64,000 nucleotides of DNA from Pocillopora verrucosa (Eukaryota; Cnidaria; Anthozoa; Scleractinia; Pocilloporidae). The translations under genes were made by a program, and so were the position numbers. The stretch spans positions 2,647,082 through 2,711,081 of the forward strand of contig NC_089319.1 in the NCBI RefSeq assembly GCF_036669915.1, written 5' to 3'. This document shows positions 1-11,900 of this stretch, piece after piece (the stretch's first letter is position 1; every line of letters starts with the position of its first letter). Under the pieces are notes generated by a model, which saw only the letters and a program-made list of their open reading frames with translations, did no database searches and was not told the DNA's origin.

Positions 1-2118
1 CCACTTGTTCTGAGGCTTTCAACTTCTACGGAAGAAAACCTCTTCATGTCGTCAACAACACTGAAGAGAAACTTCTTCTCTCGGAGCAAATGAGCCGCAA
101 ACTTTGACAATTTATCCAGCGTTTCCTCTGGTAGGGCTCCTTTCTTTTTGCTATGTGTACTAAGAAACATGTTGATCACCCATGCTGACAGGAAGAGCAC
201 CAGTGTTCATCGATTCATTTAATATGTACTCAAAATAAGAGCACATCAGAAAACAGAGAACTGGAATGTGGGCAAAGCTAACGAGATTGTCATTCTTCAT
301 GACTTTGTTTTCTTTGAAATATTTTTCAATGTAATTCTTCACCTGTTCCTCAGAAAACCCTGTAATTTCAACGTACCGATCAAAGGCAATTTTGCCTGTC
401 ATTTGATCGGATTCATCGGGCCTTGACGTTATCATGACAACCGAATCTTTCAAGACTTTTCCTTTGATTAGCTTGGCGCACAGTGCTGCTACTGGCATTT
501 TCTCTTGGACGCTATTCGAATATTGGTCATCCGAATCATTAGCGATTAAATTTTGTTCTGAATACTCATCAAACCCATCTAGAATAATCAAAACATTTTG
601 AGAATGATCAACAATGTACTCAAATAAAGGGTCGTCGATATTTGAGTGTTCACCTAACACTGAAGATCGGTTGAGGATCTCCCTCAAAGTAACATGCTTA
701 TCTCTCAGCAAACTCAGTTGACGAAAATTCAGTAAGTAAGCGAATTTAAAGTCAGGTACGTTTCGATTACTTTGTGGTTGAAATAATTTGTTATCTGCCC
801 AATCTCGAATTATCTTTTGGCGATAGAGAGTTTTACCAATCCCTGCCTTCCTAGTGACAAGTACAGACTTAGGATTCATGTCGTCATTACGATCACTTTC
901 AGAAAGGAAAATGTCTTGGGAGTGTTCGACTGGTTTTCCACTTCCTCGACTGTACTGCTGAAGTTGTTCCCCTCTTTCCATATCTAGGTCTTCAAATGGC
1001 TTTCTTCCATGTTGTATCAAAAGGCTGGTGAATATGTCATCTGTTCTTACCTTTTTAGATGAGGTGGGAGAAGCTACAGTGAGGAACTCTGTTTGCTTTT
1101 TAATCGATTCTTTCATCGCGTTTGTGTATGCTGAAACAGCTGAAGAGGAAACCAAAAGTTGCATTAATTTTATAATCAAAATGGCGTTTTTGAAACTGCT
1201 ATGGTTTTTATGTGTCAAGACCAAGCTCCAGTCGGTATTAGTTTCAAAGTGTGTCCATTAAACTTGCATTGGTTGATTAATTAGGTTGATTAATTAATTG
1301 AGGATTCAGAGGTTAAGACCTTATGGCTGATGCAGTTAAACATGATGCCGTGCACAGATTTTACCGTTGATACACAATACCTTTGTCTCCCACTTTCTTT
1401 TAAGGATTAACGATTGTTTCCTCAAATTCATCCAAGCTTTTACCAATGTGCTCTTTCATTTCAACCAGGCTTTACCAAACTGCTCTTCCATTCCCTCCAG
1501 CCTTTCTTTGATGCTGACTTCATCCACTACCCACTGTTTAAGAAGCTCTTTATAGTGTTCTTCGAAATAGGGGTCCATGCATTCCTTTTTCAGATCATCA
1601 ACAGCATTTTGGTAATCAGCTCCTCCCAGTCTCACCAATGCATCTTGGATGTCTTTCCAGTATTGATTGAATGTTGGGTCATCAACTGAGGCCTCGCTGG
1701 CATGACCATAAACTGTGATTCTGTAGCACTTGATGCGGACGATATCTGCTTCAAGGGTTGTGTCTGCTGCAGGAGGAAGTGTATCCCAGCCGGTAGCTGG
1801 ACGAACAAGATTGCATATATTCCTCAGCAAAACCATCAGTAGAGTGATATCGAAACTATTTGATGAAACTGCAGATTTGATGGCTTTAGGATATAGTTGT
1901 TCTCATTGGGAAGGATTAAGAATTCCTTTCTTTCGAAGTGATTGTAAGACTACATGAACTGGAGGACTTAACAAAACTGCGTTCAGGTCTCCTGTTGGAC
2001 GTCTCTTCTCAAAAGTCTCTCTCAAGACATGTGCACTGACATCCACCAGAAGCCTGCATAAGCGGGCGTAATTGGTTGTCTCTTTTGCCGAATGAAACGA
2101 AGGTGCTGCGGTGGCCAT
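1..2118 (-). pseudogene. HEPN-NACHT NLR receptor, broken (NLR-A), 3' part outside window
   Basis: Cytosolic NOD-like receptor of the innate-immune type. Two exons are visible: 2118-1476 and 1139-<1, joined by an intron with a good donor (GTAAAG at 1475) and acceptor (TTCCTCTTCAG ending at 1140). The junction is phase 1 and matches the paralogue at 44885. Exon 1 encodes an N-terminal helical domain beginning MATAAPSFHS, which I take to be the DZIP3-like HEPN domain seen in cnidarian NLRs (family call from memory). Exon 2 carries the NACHT domain with Walker B VLIILDGFDE and sensor MITSRP. Lesions: TGA at 1903-1905 where the paralogue has Trp; a net 17-nt deletion near 175-190 that shifts frame, after which the expected sequence resumes (VINMFLS...); and the first Walker A Gly is Arg (RKAGIGKT, near 837-852). 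The LRR part lies off the window. I call it a pseudogene; an assembly error is less likely given two independent lesions. Confidence 0.85.
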
Positions 2119-2689
2119 GAAGAAATACTGGATCCTTAATCAATTAATTGAACAGAAGTGAAATAAGTCAATATTAAACGTTGAGATAACATGTATCCAA
2201 TTACTTAACTACAAACTGTTATCAGATCTGGACACGAAGTGAATTTGGCATATGATTTTCACTGGGCGAGGTAATTTTCAAGTGTTCTGTGCTCGATAAT
2301 TTGGCATTTTTCTTATTTATTTTATGAAATACCATCCACAACATAAAATCTTTTATCAAAAAATGAACTTGGACTCAACTCCGCTTCAGATCATTTGTCA
2401 GGAAGAATATTGAACAATCACCTCGCTATTATTATAATTACCGATAAGTCTGAAGGCTTGTTTATTGCAGATTGTACTGATACTACTTTTCAATATTACT
2501 TCAACATATCTAATCATAAGTTACTAGTTTAAGTTGCCCCAGATTTTTGTGGTTTTGTTTTGTTTTTTTTTTTTGGTGCGTGTGAAATTTTGCTTATGAT
2601 AGTTTTTATACTCTTTGGTCTCGTGATTTGTCTGATAGCGTGACATAGCAAGGCAAGAACTAAAGTAAGCATGGATACCTTTTACAGGA
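2119..2689. other. Intergenic spacer, presumed 5' flank of NLR-A
   Basis: AT-rich sequence upstream of the NLR-A start codon with no coding signal. It presumably holds the promoter of NLR-A. I can point to no specific element. Confidence 0.4.
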
Positions 2690-3085
2690 GAGCCGAGGAA
2701 AGCGCGAAGCGAACGCTCATGACAAGCGTGTAAGGAGGGTAGTTTTTCAAACTATGCCGCTCCTTTCTTCGCACTCCTATTGCGTTTGCTAACACTCGCC
2801 TAAAAAGATTGGCCTTTTCTATCACTTAAAGATCATTTACTTCAAATGAAAGGAACTATGGATGTGAAAAAAAGAAGAAAAAAGGAATTGTTACGCAGAA
2901 TGAAGGCATACAATAAACGTTTTCAAAAGACCTCATAATTATGTTGCTTGTAAAACCGATGGCCATTCCCAAGATTGACTAAGACCAAGAACTCTCCTTT
3001 TCTATATCATATCGTAAAAACAATTGGTTTCCTACTTCAATTTCAAAAGCTTCCTGTCTGGGCAGTGCGGTGACAACATGTTGAA
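2690..3085 (+). repeat. Dispersed repeat, copy 1 (related to 41640-42065)
   Basis: This stretch resembles the reverse strand of about 41640-42065 in the same order. Shared blocks include GCCGCTCCTTTC near 2756, TTACTTCAAATGAAAGGAAC near 2840, CTTGTAAAACCGATGGCCAT near 2948 and CCTGTCTGGGCA near 3054. The two copies lie in opposite orientation at either end of the conserved gene block. No terminal repeats or target duplication could be defined, so the class is unknown. Confidence 0.6.
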
Positions 3086-3102
3086 AAAATCGACAGGGAA
3101 GT

Positions 3103-3366
3103 CAAACTGAGTTCCCCACTGTAGCTTCTCCCAACTCATCTAATATAAAGGTAAGAACAGATGACATCTTCTCCATTTTTCTGGTACAACGTGAAAGAAA
3201 GCCAGTTGAAGCCCTTGATATGGAAAGAGAGGAACGACTGCAGCAGTACGGTCGAGTAAGCGGAAAACCAGTCGAACTCTCTCAAGAAATTTTCATTTCT
3301 AAAACCGATCGTAACAAAAAATTTGAAAAATTTGTATCCAACAGAAGCAATCTCGACAAATTTTGA
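3103..3366 (+). pseudogene. NLR fragment (NLR-C), linker just before NACHT
   Basis: One open stretch of 87 codons whose translation matches the linker between the HEPN and NACHT domains of NLR-A and NLR-B. It includes KVRTDDIF, RKPVEALDMER, LQQYGRVSGKPVE and SQEIFISKTDRNK. The match stops exactly where the Walker A region should begin, and TGA follows at 3364. No HEPN exon lies upstream; the preceding 400 bp are a dispersed repeat. It lies on the strand opposite NLR-A and points away from it. It is best read as a broken duplicate of the same receptor family, not a gene. Confidence 0.8.
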
Positions 3367-5197
3367 AAGCAAATAGCTAAAAGTCAATTTGCGTTATTGG
3401 CTTAATTGTGCTTTAAATGGCCAGTGACGTATGAAATATCAAACAGGGCGAGCAAAAAAGTTGACGCGATATTTACTAAATGGCAAATTAATCGTTAAGT
3501 TATAAAGATCCACAAAGGGTTAAGGGAACAATGGAACTAAAATATCTTCAGTTTGGATTGAGGGATTATGGAAACAATTAAAAAGCAAATGGGTGTCAGA
3601 AGAGCATTTAAAATAACATTGTTTTCATGCTGTTTCTTAATTAAGAACAGTAGTATACTTCGATATAGGTGATCTGAAGAAAGCGAGGTTAGATGCCACC
3701 GCTTGGACGGCTTTTAAAGGTTTTAAACCAGACAAGTACTTCAAACATCAATGGAGCAAAACTACCTGGAACTGAAACGAACAAAATTGCCAACCGACTA
3801 TGTAGGGAGACAATTCTCAATCGTGGAGTTTCAAATTAAGTTTTGAGTTTATTAACCACGAGAGAAATTGTAATTAAGACTGAATTGAGAAAGAATCGCC
3901 AATTTTTTATCTATAATCAGATATTTTAGTTAGCTTTATATGTCGATATTGCAATTGGATACGTTTTGATCTCTTGGTATCTTAGTTTCCTGGGCATCAT
4001 ACTCTGTATATTTGTTGTTTTGGTAGGCACATGATTAATCAAACCCACATCAATTTTTAGATAGGTTTTATTCTCAAGAGAACCAAATAAAACGATGTTT
4101 CTCGTTTTCATTAGAGCAAGCTCGATAAAACTTAGTCTTAAACTAAATGTTAATGATATATCAAGATCCATAAGTGTCAGTGAGCCTCCACATTCGATGT
4201 AAACATCTACCGTTTTTTTCCACGAAATAAAAGTCAAAGTATCACTGATGCCTAATTCAAGTATCGAACGCGATTTCGAACGACGAAAGATCAGAAAGAT
4301 ATCGAACTCCTCCGGAAATAAAACGAAATATTTCCCCATTCCACATTAGTGGCTCAAGTTAGTGGCCCATATACCTCAGAGACCCTCCCCCCTCCTCCAC
4401 CCTTGGTTTTATTTTGGTTTTATTGTTTCCATTGTCTTCCGCTTTCAAGTAGTTATTTCTGATTTTTATTTGGTCAGATCTTTTTTAATTCTATATGAAG
4501 TAATGCCATGTATAACAGTGATAGCCATAAGGGGTCATTGAAAATGGCCTAATTTAAGTCACACCCATAAACTGAAAACGAAAATAAATAAATCAGGTTC
4601 AAACAGGAGAAGTAACAGGGCTCGATATAATATTATGGTAAAGAAAATCTCTTTTCCCCTCGAGGTCATCTGTTGAAAATATTAAATAAAGAGATAGTAG
4701 CATGTAGACTTTGATGCGGTATAAACCTCTTTCTGCCAAACCCAGGTAAGAGATGCACCAAAAACGTAGAATCAGAAACTTCGAAGATATTAGCAAGTGT
4801 TTATTACGAAACTCAAAGCTTAGCTCACCTTACATTTACCACCAGTTATTAGATCAAATCGATGAAGACAATCCTAATGAAAATACTTCTAAAGCCGGCA
4901 CAATAATATTCTTAGTCAAAACCTGCGACATTCTTTCCTTTTCCTTACCGTGCTCAAGAGTAACTTAAAAGAGCCAAACCTTACAAAAGAAACCTCAGAT
5001 ATAATAAGTCTGATTTCTAGGAGCTCGCGTCTATACTCTTTCTGCCTGAAGAAGTTCGTGTGATGATTTTATCTCCCTCTGTTTCGGCCGACAAGAGAAC
5101 TAATTTTATTTATAAACACCCTTATAAATCATATCTATTTTAAAATGCCCCGCGCTTGATCCCTTCTGATGTTGTTTTTTGCTTCTGAAGTCTTCCA
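3367..5197. other. Intergenic, no gene recognised
   Basis: AT-rich spacer. Short open frames here show no recognisable domain. The last 100 bases are the 3' flank of the dermatopontin-like gene, including its probable polyadenylation signal at 5105-5110. Confidence 0.5.
5105..5110 (-). other. Polyadenylation signal of the dermatopontin-like gene
   Basis: AATAAA on the minus strand, 88 bases after the stop codon at 5198-5200; a normal position for 3' end formation. Confidence 0.5.
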
Positions 5198-6964
5198 TTA
5201 TTTTTTCCTCCCAGTGCTTGATTTAATTTGACAGATATGAAACTTCCAGCGACGATCACTGTGGCTAAAAAAAACAAAAAAACAACAGTGTCGTCAAAAA
5301 AACGTGTTACTTAAATGCGAAAAAAAAAGAAACATTATTCAGTCATGAAGGTCGCAATATGAATAAATGGGAATAAAATATGCTTTGTTAAAAAAATTTA
5401 GACTTATAATCACTACCAACAGTTCGATTTTCACGAAAGGCTTTGTTTCTTAGAAATGGAACATTATACTTCATAGTATTTTAAGTACAATCACGCATAA
5501 CCTGAATAATACTTAAATAGCACCTCTTAATAATAATGAAAACCCGTCATTGTTGAATATAAGAAAAAAGATTACAAACCTCGAGCTGTGATCACTGACC
5601 GCACCAACTATGGTGTAACCCGAACGAGCTCTATAGTTCAAAAGTCCTCCGTACACGTTTTTGTACCCCGTGGTCTTGCAGTTGTCATGTTTGTAGCCCT
5701 CCACATGACAGCAACGGAATTTTACTCTAAAAAGAGAAAAATAGCATAAAAGATCTTTAATGTACCGGTAAGTCAAGACGAGAAGTTGTTTGTTGTCTTT
5801 AGTTTACATCGCTCCTTGTGTTTGACTTTTGTCTCACATTTTTGGGTGCAAAATTTTAGCCTAAATTTTTAAGATCTCTTCCATCGTCAAAACGATTTGG
5901 ATCATTGCGGAGGGAATGAAGGAAGCAAGCCAAGAAGCCTTAAAATGCAAGACTTACAGGTTGAAATGAAGTCGACGTTCGCGACGGGTTTAAATTCCTC
6001 GTTCAGGTTTGTGTTTCAAGTCTAAACATGTTCTGCTAGGTTTAATTTCGTCCCTTCGCAAATGATATTTCTTCTCATTTCGTGTCATTGTGTATTTTAT
6101 TTATGGTTTTTGTGAGGAGCTCTTAACTTTGTCCTCTAACTTTTTTTCTGCTGAGGAAACGTTTTTTTCTGAGTGATATATCCGTAAGGAAAATTAATTG
6201 AAGACAGCGCCAAAGAAAAAAACATTTAGACCAAGGTACCTGCGATCTTTAGTGACCGTATTAAATTCGCTCAAAATTCCAGTGATATATCCATGCGACT
6301 CACACTTGAAGTTAAAACTGGCGGAACCTGTTATTCCGTTCGGCAAAAAGCCAGACCAGACGCAGTCTTCGCTTGCGCGGTAAATAGCAGGGCCAAGGCT
6401 ACAGCGGAAATGGTGAATACGATCCTCCTGACATTTTCGGAAAACACTAATCCACCAGAACATTGAATAGCCTAGTATTAAGATATAAGGCAAGTTAGCA
6501 ACAAGTCCCTTTTCAGAGAGTTAAAGCAGAACATTATTCCAGGGGCGGATGAGCTTTAGAACAAGGTAAAGAACTTCACTCAACTTCAATTTCTGTCATC
6601 CAAAGTAATAAAAATGATAAAGGGAAAAAAATCATACTCATAAAAAAATGGACAAAAGATGTTGGTAGTTCGGTAGAATAACAGAGTTTGTAGTCTTACT
6701 GTCAGGGCAAATCGCGCGGAATGACTGCTGCCATGCGTTGGACCATTTCTTTACTCGGCCCCCGATGGTTAACCGCGGAAGAAATGAGTTGCAAGACCGC
6801 GGTGGTGGTGTTGGTGGTGGCCGTGGCGATGGAGTCGGTAGAGGCGGCGATCGACGACGGCGCCGTCGACGTCTCCAAAACCACGGAGTTGCATTGACTG
6901 TACAAAACAGCAAATCCATCCCCACAATCAACAAAGTAAGAAGAGCCAACTTTTTTCGCCACAT
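5198..6964 (-). CDS. Secreted dermatopontin-like protein, 4 exons, 236 aa
   Basis: Extracellular-matrix or aggregation protein of the dermatopontin / amoebocyte-aggregation-factor family, predicted to be secreted. Exons: 6964-6700, 6471-6240, 5726-5580, 5264-5198, with phases 1, 2 and 2 agreeing at every junction. I chose the ATG at 6964 because it starts a clean signal peptide (MWRKKLALLTLLIVGMDLLF). Mature order: PWFW, a run of eight Arg, a Pro-rich stretch (about residues 30-50), then the dermatopontin domain. The family's repeated D-R-[RI]-x-x-[FH]-x-C pattern appears three times: QEDRIHHFRC, KDRRVKFRCC and SDRRWKFHIC. An SFNFKC...GYITGI block precedes the second. Regularly spaced Cys suggest disulfides. 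The Arg/Pro insert is not something I know from vertebrate dermatopontin. Family assignment is firm; the cellular role (matrix, adhesion or lectin-like) is inference. Confidence 0.88.
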
Positions 6965-8395
6965 GATCACCGAGCTGAAAATAAAGGAAAGAGTGCAGTC
7001 ACTGGGATCCCAAACCAAATCTAAAGGATACTCTCGTCAGCAATAGACTAGCCCCAGATGTATAACAATTCTGATGATCTAGAAAAGAATGACTTACTTC
7101 CAGTTGAAACTTCAAAGCTTCGTGTGATCTTGAAAACGCAAGTAGCGTGAAAACTGCGGATACGTTTCTTTATTGTTCTTCAAGCGCTTTGGTATACAAA
7201 AGTGATGAAATATCAATTTTGGTTATCTAAATATATCTGCTAGTGAATTACGTGTCAGAGCCAGAGGGCAAAACAAGTTTACGAAACAATTTATCATGTT
7301 CAAAGAGTGAACTTTCGCATAAGGAGTAGTATTCTTCCATAAGTGCCAATGATCAAAATGAAACCACCACAAAATTTTGATAAGGTTGAAAACAACAGCG
7401 GCAAAAAGGATATTCAGCGTTTGATCAGCTCTAGTATAGAGGAAAAAAAAATGCCAATTAAAACGTACATAAACTTTCACTTGCTAGGAATTGGCAGACT
7501 TCCTGTTCATTAAGCCCACTTTATTTCACTAACCTCATAAATCATTAAATGATTGAAGTGCTTCAAGGCCATTGACTCTGGTGAGTGCAGAGCGTCGTAC
7601 ATACAAAATATTTTCGGACCATTTCTAACACTTTTTTTTCTTTTAATGAGATCTAACCTTGTTTTGAATATTATTGATTACAACTGTAAACTCGCTTGTT
7701 TTGACTTAAAATTTTAAATTGTAAAGCGATATTTTGTCTTTTCACTGCCCCATTTTTGACTCCAGTTATTACTCTTTCCCTGAAAATTGTTAGACTATAA
7801 TCTAAATGCCACCCAGTACCGCTTAACCCAACAAATTTGGTGATTTCTGGCGGTAAATAATAAAACCTTGCTGTGGTTATCAAGCTTAATTCAATCTTGA
7901 TGTATTCTTGTTCTGGCGACGAATAATAAATGAGGCATTCGAGAGGAGCAAACGCCGCAGCTTGCCTGTACTAACGTGGTATCGAGAAAGCGTAGAACTG
8001 AAAAGATTTTTAAACGGGAAAATAAGGGTAAATAATATTTTTTTCTTCTTAAGTAGAGACAGGGAATTTGAATCTACCTCGAAACAATTCTTTGTAAACC
8101 AAAAAGTTGCTAGACCGTGAAAAATCCTTCATCACAGGTTATTGTAAGATTTCAATGCTAGTCAATTGAATCACGTTTGATGCATGAGAAAAAAAAGAAA
8201 AAAAAAAAAAAGAACCAAGTATTATATGCCTATCTGCTTGCCGTCCTGAACGCTCTGACCAGAAAAAAATGTATTGTTTTTCTAATTTGGAAAAAAAAAT
8301 CGCAAGGGAACATTCGATCGACGAAATAGACACGACTGTGTCTCGTTCGTTGAACAGAGTTAATCTTCAACTACCGCTTCAAAATCTACGATCGT

Positions 8396-8415
8396 GGGGG
8401 GGGGGGGGGGGGGGG
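8396..8415 (+). repeat. Poly-G homopolymer, 20 bases
   Basis: Twenty consecutive G (C on the minus strand) in an AT-rich setting. Long G runs can form quadruplexes and are prone to sequencing and assembly length errors. Confidence 0.95.
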
Positions 8416-8856
8416 AGAAGTTAAAATTATATTATTCCTGAGAGTCAAAATAAAATACATGACATTAAGCAAAATCAAAACGGCAACGTTCATGAAACAA
8501 GTGAGTTTATTGAGGCAGATAAAACTATGATAGTCAATTTCCTTCTTCCACATTAACAGCTAATGTAAAGGAAAACTTCTTCTTTGAAGTAAAGAAATAA
8601 CAAAGTTGTCATTAATTTGCTACTGAGCCAGAGTTAACACACCAAAACTTGCTACGTAACTTTAACATAACCAGTAATTTATATTGTTATATACCTAGAC
8701 TTTCACTCACGTGCCCCTGATGAAATTCAATTGTATCCTGACTGTTAATTTTATCCCGACTAGGATACGACTGCGCAGTTGTTAACCGCGCGCCGACTAC
8801 AACAGCATGTTTTTGCTGTTTTTTTAAGGGGAAGTCTAAATATATAACAAAGCACT

Positions 8857-8984
8857 TAATATATGGTCCCTCAGGAAACAAGTCAGTTTTGTTTTCCCTC
8901 GAGTCCTAATGTTTCCCTCGACCTCGGAAACATCAGGACTCACGGGAAAACAAAACTAACTGTTTCCCTCAGGACCATGCATTA
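8857..8984. repeat. Fold-back (inverted repeat) element
   Basis: Arms of about 60 bases at 8857-8916 and 8926-8984 are near reverse complements, e.g. GGTCCCTCAGGAAACA against TGTTTCCCTCAGGACC, and GTTTTGTTTTCCC against GGGAAAACAAAAC. The spacer is only about 9 bases. This fits a MITE-like or fold-back element. Confidence 0.85.
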
Positions 8985-11900
8985 GGTGTAAAGTGTAATT
9001 ATCAAGCAAGAAAGCAAACCTAAGATAGTTATCTTCAACTTATATCATAACCGGTCAGGAAACAATTATAATCAATTAATTACACAAGAAATCATCACGG
9101 GAAAGGCTATTTTGGGCTGTAATATTTGAATGCATATTTTTATCAGGAGCAACGTGAATAGTTTAGCATAAGTGAAGTGAATGACTTCAACTTCTGAGAA
9201 AACAAAATGTAAAACTTATCAGAAAAGTCTCATCGTTAAGTAGCATATTGTAAGGGCGTAATAGTGAAAATATATATTTTTCGTCGTGAATTAATTCATA
9301 CTTTGTTCTGCTGGAAGGAGAAGCTGAGACTATTTGGGTTCTCATCCTAGAGGAGCTGTTAGCGAGAGGTTTTAGCACAAAAATGCCCCATTCGCGAGAA
9401 GATTGGATTTGCATCGCTTCAATAGATGTTCTCAACCTCGTTCATGCTTTAACACACAAGGGAAAATTTAACAGCAATTAAATAACACAAGCTTTTTTTA
9501 GTATTCCTCTGATACTTGTTTCCAACTCAAAAAATGCCCCTATCGAACAAGAAAGACTTGTTGAATTCCTGCCTTCGCTTATCTTCTTGGTTACCATGGT
9601 AGTTGAAAATCATTCCGTTGATTTGATCATTTTTTCTTAATAATCCTTCTTTGGCATCAACGTCCATTTCCACGCTTGAATTTATTTTCATCTGTCTTCA
9701 CTATCTCCTTGAGTTTCCAAACCTCTTCAGTTGATAGCACGAAGACTCCTTGCTGAACCAAACTTTACTTCTTAAATAAAGCTATTTTTGCTTCGACAAA
9801 AAAAGACACATCGGGCTTTCTTCGTGCGATATTCCCATAAACATTTTTATTGATTGGTTATTTCCACGTTTCACGGTGACTTCAACAAATCCTACGAGCA
9901 GTTTTTACTTTCCATTTCCAAACATTCTACCTTCGCTTTATTTTTTTCCGAAACGCAATTCTATGGCGTGCTCCGAAAAAGCCTCGGACTGTCAAGACTG
10001 TTGAGGGCAGCTTCTTCGGAATAAAATGTGTAATCTTCCCGGCAGACGCGACTCAAAAAAACTTGAGTACTGTTCGCTTAGTCCAAAAGGCTTCAGTTTA
10101 AAAATTACAACAACTCCTACGCGAAAAAAAACTTTCTACTCTTCATCTGCTAACAGATATCTTTAAAACTAGCGGGCTAATTTTTTTCGATGTTGCCCTC
10201 ATCACATAATCTTCAACTGAGCAGTGTGAATATCATAAACATACTGATATTTACATACACACAACACTTCCTTCGCAGACATAGCTAAATATAATTCTTA
10301 TTCATTCTGTCAAATATTCATCTTTTATATCACTGTTTGCAGGAGATGTTTCCCATGGTCAGGTGTCACAAGTGTTTTCTTTTTTCACAGTCGTGGGGTT
10401 AAGGAGTAGGTGGCATCGTTTGCCAGATCTTAGGAGAAATGCTTTCGTCGGTTGCCTTTGTTCTCAAGATGTGAAATGTGTATCAGCTTTACGTATCGCG
10501 TGAATAGTTTATTCATAAGAACAGTCCTGCAATTTGACGAAGAGTTTTCCTTCTTTTGAGTGGAAAATGAGAACTGGATACTTATACTTTCCTTCTGTGC
10601 TGAAAGCTGGGTTGTCATGATTCTCAACATCCAAGGTCCTCGTCTGACTCTAATTATACCACCGTCCACTAAAAATATATGACGCGCTGCTGAACTGCGA
10701 GACCTTGCCTCGTATGGCTATTTCACTCGCGGAAAATCGAAACCCATTTCATTTTATGAAAGAAAAAAAAAATTAATCCCTTCTTTGGTACATAACTTGA
10801 AAACAATACTATTTATTTCGAGCTTAAGAGCCACACTATAAAAACACGCTTCTAACTGATTTTTTTCTTTTCTCCGAGCGCAAAACTTCTCCAAGGAGAT
10901 TACAGCCCCAGGCGTCCAATATTCTTCCTCTTTTTCTATTGTTGCAAATCCATGGGAGCGTTGCTGCCACAAAATTCTTGATAAATTAAGTCCACCTTTC
11001 GCCTGGTATTCGGAGTTTCTCTGAATCTTTCACATTTGTAACAGCTATTTTCTTTACCTCTGTTCGTAAACCCAGGCAAGCGCAAGGACCACGCTACGAT
11101 GTTCCTCATCGGTAAGTCCAAATTTTTGTCTCCATTAAGATAATATTCGCCGGATTCGGAAAATTTCGTCAAAAAAAGAAAAATTTCCATTTCCTTCTAA
11201 CTGGTCGACGACACAGATTGCAAACTGAACCAGGCTTAACAGACGCTATCATTTCAATATTCCTAACTATCTAACCATCTCACCATCTCTTTTCTCTGTT
11301 CAAAATATCTTAATTTGCCTATTTTGGATTTAACAATAATTTCATTGATTCCCGAACAACGTTCACGAAGAGCCAAGTTACTCGTCATTCTTATACCATT
11401 GGTGTGGGTCTAATCCCTCTTCTGCATTCAGCATTAAGAATTCTCGTCGATCTGTTTAATCTGTTAAGTCTGGATGATTTCCACAGGCAGAACACCGAGA
11501 TGCTGATCTTTTAGTCTTCAGTTGTCAAGGTTCAAGTATAGCAAAACCCTCCAGCAACATGTCCTTCTGTGTCCAATCTTGTGTATCACACCTTCATTCT
11601 GCTCCACTAAGATCATCCCTTGTAGTATTAAGCAAGAAGCCACGCACGTTTCAACACTGATATGAAACAACACAAACACTAACACATCACCCTCCTTTGA
11701 CTCAGAAAGGACTGGAACACACCCACTGATGACGTCAATGGGGCGTCCCATACCGTCCAATCACATTAAAGGATCTGCCTGCTGGCTAAGGAACAGGCTT
11801 GAAAGAAGATAAATAGGCCAACATTTTCCCGAAGAAAAAAAGTGGCGAAAATATCAAACGAAAACACGCAAAACAACATAAACGCACGCAGCTCAGGTTG

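Noticed and set aside
3926..4339. 137-codon minus-strand ORF
   Set aside because: No domain, biased AT-rich composition, no splice partner.
6738..7046. Plus-strand Gly/Arg-rich open frame opposite the dermatopontin exon 1
   Set aside because: It is the antisense shadow of the Arg/Pro-rich segment; the minus-strand frame has a signal peptide and correct splice phases.
11728..11740. CRE-like TGACGTCA
   Set aside because: A single 8-base site with no nearby gene start; chance occurrence is likely.
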